Of a stretch of DNA of 34,297 nucleotides, positions 31,651 to 34,297 are shown piece by piece. The notes below the pieces were generated by a model. That model made no database searches. It was not told the DNA's origin and worked only from the letters and a program-made list of their open reading frames with translations. This stretch comes from Gammaproteobacteria bacterium (GTDB lineage: Bacteria; Pseudomonadota; Gammaproteobacteria; SZUA-140). The translations under genes were made by a program, and so were the position numbers. Position 1 is the stretch's first letter; the number at the start of each line of letters is the position of its first letter. The stretch is from contig WFVD01000005.1 of assembly GCA_015491865.1 (NCBI GenBank), positions 1-34,297 on the forward strand, given 5' to 3'.

Positions 31651-32180
31651 GTGTGTCGATTTGAATGGGCCTAGTTTCATTCAGTCTCGGTTAACACTTT
31701 AAAGTAAAAAAATTGCACCTGTCCCGCTCTCCCTTTCTCGGGTGAGGCTGGGCAGACCCAGGCGGTGGTTGGTTAATATTCGATTTAATGGCTAAGTGCC
31801 ATGGTCGGGGATTGCCACCACCGCTTTTAATATCCCATTTCCGCTTATCCTCGCGAAGTACTTCTCTATCAACAGCCTGGCTAGCGGTATTTGAAACACC
31901 CTAGATTGGCAGACATGCAGTATTGATACTACAGGATGGTTATATCCCATTTTTCCTGCGATCATTATCGGCTGTTTCTGATAATGATGGTGTGATTTCT
32001 CTGTAGGTGTTTCCATTGCTATGGTGTGGGTAAAGCGTCTTGATTCCTTATCCTTCTTTATGTATGGTTTAAATACCACTTGATTGCAGTGGGTATTATC
32101 CCAGTGCTTTAGTAGGTTAATTCAGCCGGTGTTGTGGTTGATGGCGACTAAATTAAAATGTTGAATGGAGGAGAAGTAAG
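31651..32180. other. 530-bp region between the two micro-protein genes
   Basis: No supported gene. A 95-codon minus-strand frame (31792-32079, GTG start) lacks a ribosome site and any recognisable similarity. Structure seen: ATGGC/GCCAT dyad (31788-31802), the 9-bp everted repeat at 31961-31988, and CCACT/AGTGG near 32075-32091. No clear terminator follows the first micro-protein gene and no convincing promoter precedes the second, so they could share one transcript or be separated by an antisense or leader RNA. Confidence 0.55.
31961..31988. repeat. Perfect 9-bp inverted repeat with Fur-like half-sites
   Basis: ATCATTATC (31961-31969) and GATAATGAT (31980-31988) are exact reverse complements separated by 10 nt. 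Each arm equals a half of the classical Fur box, but the halves face the wrong way round (everted), so it may instead be an RNA hairpin. Confidence 0.5.
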
Positions 32181-32282
32181 ATGTCTACAGCAGTAAATAT
32201 TAATAAAAATGATTCCCTGATTGTGATTGCGACTACCGCTATCCTTTTGGGTCTCTGGGCGCTTGCAATCGTTCTTGAGTAG
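32181..32282 (+). CDS. 33-residue single-span membrane micro-protein (paralogue 2)
   Basis: GGAGGAG seven bases before the ATG is an almost ideal ribosome site. The product starts MSTAVNINKND and continues into one hydrophobic helix (about residues 13-31) containing a single Trp, ending LE. It is clearly related to the 31-residue protein encoded 530 nt upstream, with shared MS start, N-I-x-K-x-D motif before the helix, and similar length. A two-hairpin 3' region with a strong terminator follows, so the gene has a defined transcript end. It lies upstream of birA but is separated from it by that terminator. Function unknown. Confidence 0.75.
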   Translation: MSTAVNINKNDSLIVIATTAILLGLWALAIVLE

Positions 32283-32302
32283 TCATTTGGTTGTAAGGTA
32301 AC

Positions 32303-32324
32303 GCTGTTCGCGACTGCGAATAGC
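32303..32324 (+). other. Hairpin after the second micro-protein gene
   Basis: GCTGTTCGC and GCGAATAGC pair over nine positions (one G-U) around a GACT loop, 21 nt after the stop codon. No T-run follows it directly; it stands just before the true terminator and may stabilise the short mRNA or belong to a small RNA. Confidence 0.6.
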
Positions 32325-32334
32325 TTGATAATCG

Positions 32335-32366
32335 CCAGCACGAGCTGTTTTCGTGCTGGTTTTTTT
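32335..32366 (+). terminator. Rho-independent terminator
   Basis: CCAGCACGA (32335-32343) pairs perfectly with TCGTGCTGG (32351-32359) across a 7-nt loop, followed by seven T. It ends the transcript of the 33-residue protein gene and isolates it from birA. Confidence 0.92.
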
Positions 32367-32453
32367 ATGTCTGCTATTGATGTTCTCTCTTATTTGAGTT
32401 GTTTAAATCGTAGCTGAGAGTAGGTGTGATCTCATTGATTCAGTTACACTTAC

Positions 32454-33446
32454 ATGATGTCGATGCGATTCAAGCTGCTTAAAATACTCTCTGATGGGCG
32501 TTTCCATTCTGGTCGCGAGCTGGGTGTCGCACTGGGTGTCGGGCGCAGTGCCATCTGGCAGCATGTGCAGACCCTGCGTGAATATGGCCTCGATATCTAT
32601 GCAGTGAGTGGGCGCGGTTATCGGCTCAGCTCGGCGCTTGAGTGGTTGTGTGAGGCTCAAATTATGGCGGCCATGCCAGCTTCTGCGCGCCCTCTGGTTG
32701 CTGCTATCGATCTGCACCTGGAGGTGGAATCGACCAATACTTATTTAATGCGAGCGCAAGCGCAGCCGTTGCCAACGGGTACAGTCTGTCTGGCAGAGTA
32801 CCAGTCGGCAGGTCGTGGCAGGCAGGGGCGGCGCTGGCATTCGTCATTTGGAGTTAATCTCTGTTTCTCCCTGGTGTGGCGTTTTAATTGCGGGCCTGAT
32901 GCGCTTTCAGGTCTGTCGCTAGCGGTGGCGGTGGCGGTGGCGCAGGGGCTGTCATCGCTGGGGCTTACTCGGCCGGAACTGAAATGGCCTAACGACCTTT
33001 ATATAGAAGGGCGTAAATTAGCGGGTATTCTGCTGGAGATGAGTGGTGAATCATCGGGAGTGAGTCGGGTGGTGGTTGGTGTGGGTGTGAATGTGGGCGT
33101 TCCATCCGCTATTGATGAGCCGGTTGATCCGCCGCGGGTGGCGCTGAATGAGCTGTTATCAGCCCCGCTCTCACGCAATCGCGCAGCCGCTGTTTTAATT
33201 GGTGCGATTGTGGAGGCGCTGGCAAGATTTGATCAGGAGGGGCTTGCGCCATTTTTACCGCAGTGGCGGCGGTGGGATGTGATGGCGGACAGGCTTGTGA
33301 CATTGCGCCAGGCACAAGGCGTGATTGAAGGGGTGGCTCGAGGGGTCGATGCATCGGGTGCGTTGTTGATTGAGCGAGGCGGTGAGACCTGTCGCTATAT
33401 GGCTGGGGATGTCTCGCTGCTGCGTGAAGTGACGACACCGCGCTAA
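32454..33446 (+). CDS. birA: Bifunctional biotin operon repressor / biotin-protein ligase BirA
   Basis: Activates biotin with ATP, attaches it to the biotin carrier subunit of acetyl-CoA carboxylase, and represses biotin genes when the ligase is idle. The N-terminal winged helix-turn-helix is present (SGRELGVALGVGRSAIWQHV, about residues 20-39), so the regulatory form is expected. The central ligase domain has GRGRQGRRW, KWPNDLY and GRKLAGILLE, with GVGVNVG, and the C-terminal SH3-like domain closes the protein. The 330 residues match E. coli (321). ATGs at 32454, 32457 and 32463 are all possible starts. It precedes coaX by 23 nt, a common pairing. Confidence 0.95.
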   Translation: MMSMRFKLLKILSDGRFHSGRELGVALGVGRSAIWQHVQTLREYGLDIYAVSGRGYRLSSALEWLCEAQIMAAMPASARPLVAAIDLHLEVESTNTYLMRAQAQPLPTGTVCLAEYQSAGRGRQGRRWHSSFGVNLCFSLVWRFNCGPDALSGLSLAVAVAVAQGLSSLGLTRPELKWPNDLYIEGRKLAGILLEMSGESSGVSRVVVGVGVNVGVPSAIDEPVDPPRVALNELLSAPLSRNRAAAVLIGAIVEALARFDQEGLAPFLPQWRRWDVMADRLVTLRQAQGVIEGVARGVDASGALLIERGGETCRYMAGDVSLLREVTTPR

Positions 33447-33469
33447 CCTGTTATGACGGTGGGGCTGTG

Positions 33470-34225
33470 ATGATCTTATTGCTGGATATTGGAAATACGA
33501 GAATAAAATGGGGCAGCCTGATTGGTGGTGAGTTCGCGGTGGGTGGGGCGCTGCTGCGCGCTAAGGGCGATGTGACTGAGCTGATCGAAGCGGTGGAGGC
33601 GAAGCAGTACCGTCCCACGCGGGTGGTTGTATCCAATGTTGCACAGGCGAGTTACCGAGATCTGCTGGTCGGCAAGGTTGGCGCGCATTGGGGGTGTGAG
33701 GTGGTGTTTCCAGGAGTACAGGCGGAAGCCTTTGGTGTCATAAATGGTTATGATGAGCCGCAGCGGCTGGGAGTGGATCGCTGGCTGGCGCTGATCGCCG
33801 CACGGCAGCTGGTCGATGGCGCGCTCTGCGTGATTGATTGCGGCACCGCTTTGACGGTTGACCTGCTGACGCAAGAAGGGGAGCATCTTGGCGGGATGAT
33901 CACGCCGGGTGTCGGTTTGATGCAGGCGGCGCTGCTGAATAATACAGAGGGATTACATGTGGCAAGTGAATGGCCGGCGGAAGAGGAGACCCTGTTGATG
34001 GCGTGCAATACGGCTGATGCCATTTCGGGCGGTGCATATTACGTGTTGATCGCGTTGATTGAGCGTGTGGCAAACGATGTACGGCTCCCATTGGGCGATG
34101 ATGTTTCGCTGATATTAACCGGTGGTGATGCCGACATCATTAGTGCCCACTTAAGGTGTCGTGTTCAGCTTGAGTCAGCGCTGGTACTAAGAGGCGTGGC
34201 AATGGTTGCGGAGGCCAGCTCATGA
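33470..34225 (+). CDS. coaX: Type III pantothenate kinase
   Basis: First step of coenzyme A synthesis, phosphorylating pantothenate; the type III enzyme is unrelated to E. coli CoaA and not inhibited by CoA. The ASKHA fold motifs are intact: DIGNTRIKWG (phosphate loop, residue 6 on), GVDRWLALIAA, VIDCGTALTVD and GGMITPGVGLM, then LTGGDADII near the end. The ATG at 33470 is preferred over the adjacent GTG at 33467; the 251 residues are typical. The stop overlaps the next start by 4 nt (ATGA). Confidence 0.95.
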   Translation: MILLLDIGNTRIKWGSLIGGEFAVGGALLRAKGDVTELIEAVEAKQYRPTRVVVSNVAQASYRDLLVGKVGAHWGCEVVFPGVQAEAFGVINGYDEPQRLGVDRWLALIAARQLVDGALCVIDCGTALTVDLLTQEGEHLGGMITPGVGLMQAALLNNTEGLHVASEWPAEEETLLMACNTADAISGGAYYVLIALIERVANDVRLPLGDDVSLILTGGDADIISAHLRCRVQLESALVLRGVAMVAEASS

Positions 34226-34297
34226 GGGCGTTTGTGCTGATGGTATTGGTGCTCAACATCGCTTTTTTTGCCTGGCAATACCTGGGTGGGTGGGGGG
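34222..34297 (+). CDS. Partial membrane-anchored protein, possibly SPOR-domain
   Basis: The first 25 codons of a gene cut by the window edge. It begins MRAFVLMVLVLNIAFFAWQY, a short basic start and one hydrophobic helix. It overlaps the coaX stop by 4 nt. Genes in this position after birA-coaX in gammaproteobacteria commonly encode small SPOR-domain proteins with just such an N-terminal helix, but the domain itself is outside the window, so this is inference. Confidence 0.6.
   Translation, partial: MRAFVLMVLVLNIAFFAWQYLGGWG

Noticed and set aside
31792-32079. 95-codon minus-strand ORF between the micro-protein genes.
   Set aside because: GTG start without a ribosome site and no similarity I can recognise; it remains possible but unsupported.

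Overview
The window is a stretch of gammaproteobacterial chromosome, almost all coding and mostly housekeeping. Three things indicate this: the block lptC-lptA-lptB-rpoN-hpf-ptsN-hprK-rapZ-PTS-mgtE, the block leuS-lptE-holA-proA-nadD-rsfS-rlmH, and birA-coaX-SPOR-like gene at the right edge. HPr kinase (absent from enterics), an ATP-grasp type of glutamate-cysteine ligase and a regulatory-only PTS point to a non-enteric, environmental gammaproteobacterium, perhaps of the Chromatiales/sulfur-oxidiser kind. That placement is inference. I saw no tRNA, rRNA, insertion sequence, CRISPR array or prophage.

Left part (1-10418, + strand): a small heavy-metal-binding domain protein, the LPS export genes lptC/A/B, sigma-54, the hibernation factor Hpf, and a full regulatory phosphotransferase set: PtsN, HPr kinase, RapZ, a mannose-type EIIA, HPr and Enzyme I. 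The magnesium channel gene mgtE follows. No EIIB or EIIC is present, so this PTS probably regulates rather than transports.

Centre (10465-19145): endonuclease IV and a YbeL-like zinc-ribbon protein on the minus strand, divergent from leuS-lptE-holA. After a 223-bp gap come proA, nadD, rsfS and rlmH.

Accessory-flavoured part (19319-32282): a minus-strand operon runs gshA-gshB-apbE-NusG_II protein-Gx transporter-tonB, with three of its five junctions overlapping by 4 nt. It joins glutathione synthesis to a putative flavinylation module. A stand-alone CheA/ChpA-like kinase lies between gshA and rsmE, where pseudomonads (from memory) carry the Pil-Chp chemosensory cluster. Then come a 2-Cys peroxiredoxin and a two-gene membrane module: a von Willebrand A protein and a coiled-coil protein. 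The coiled-coil protein carries five copies of a DIDALLAA-like motif resembling the CheY-binding peptide of FliM. Beyond these lie two unannotated paralogous genes for 31- and 33-residue single-membrane-span proteins with strong ribosome binding sites. The second is followed by a clear terminator.

Right edge (32454-34297): birA, coaX and the first codons of a membrane-anchored protein. The best candidates for something undescribed are the paired micro-membrane proteins, the EIDALL-motif repeat protein with its vWA partner, and the glutathione/flavinylation/TonB operon.
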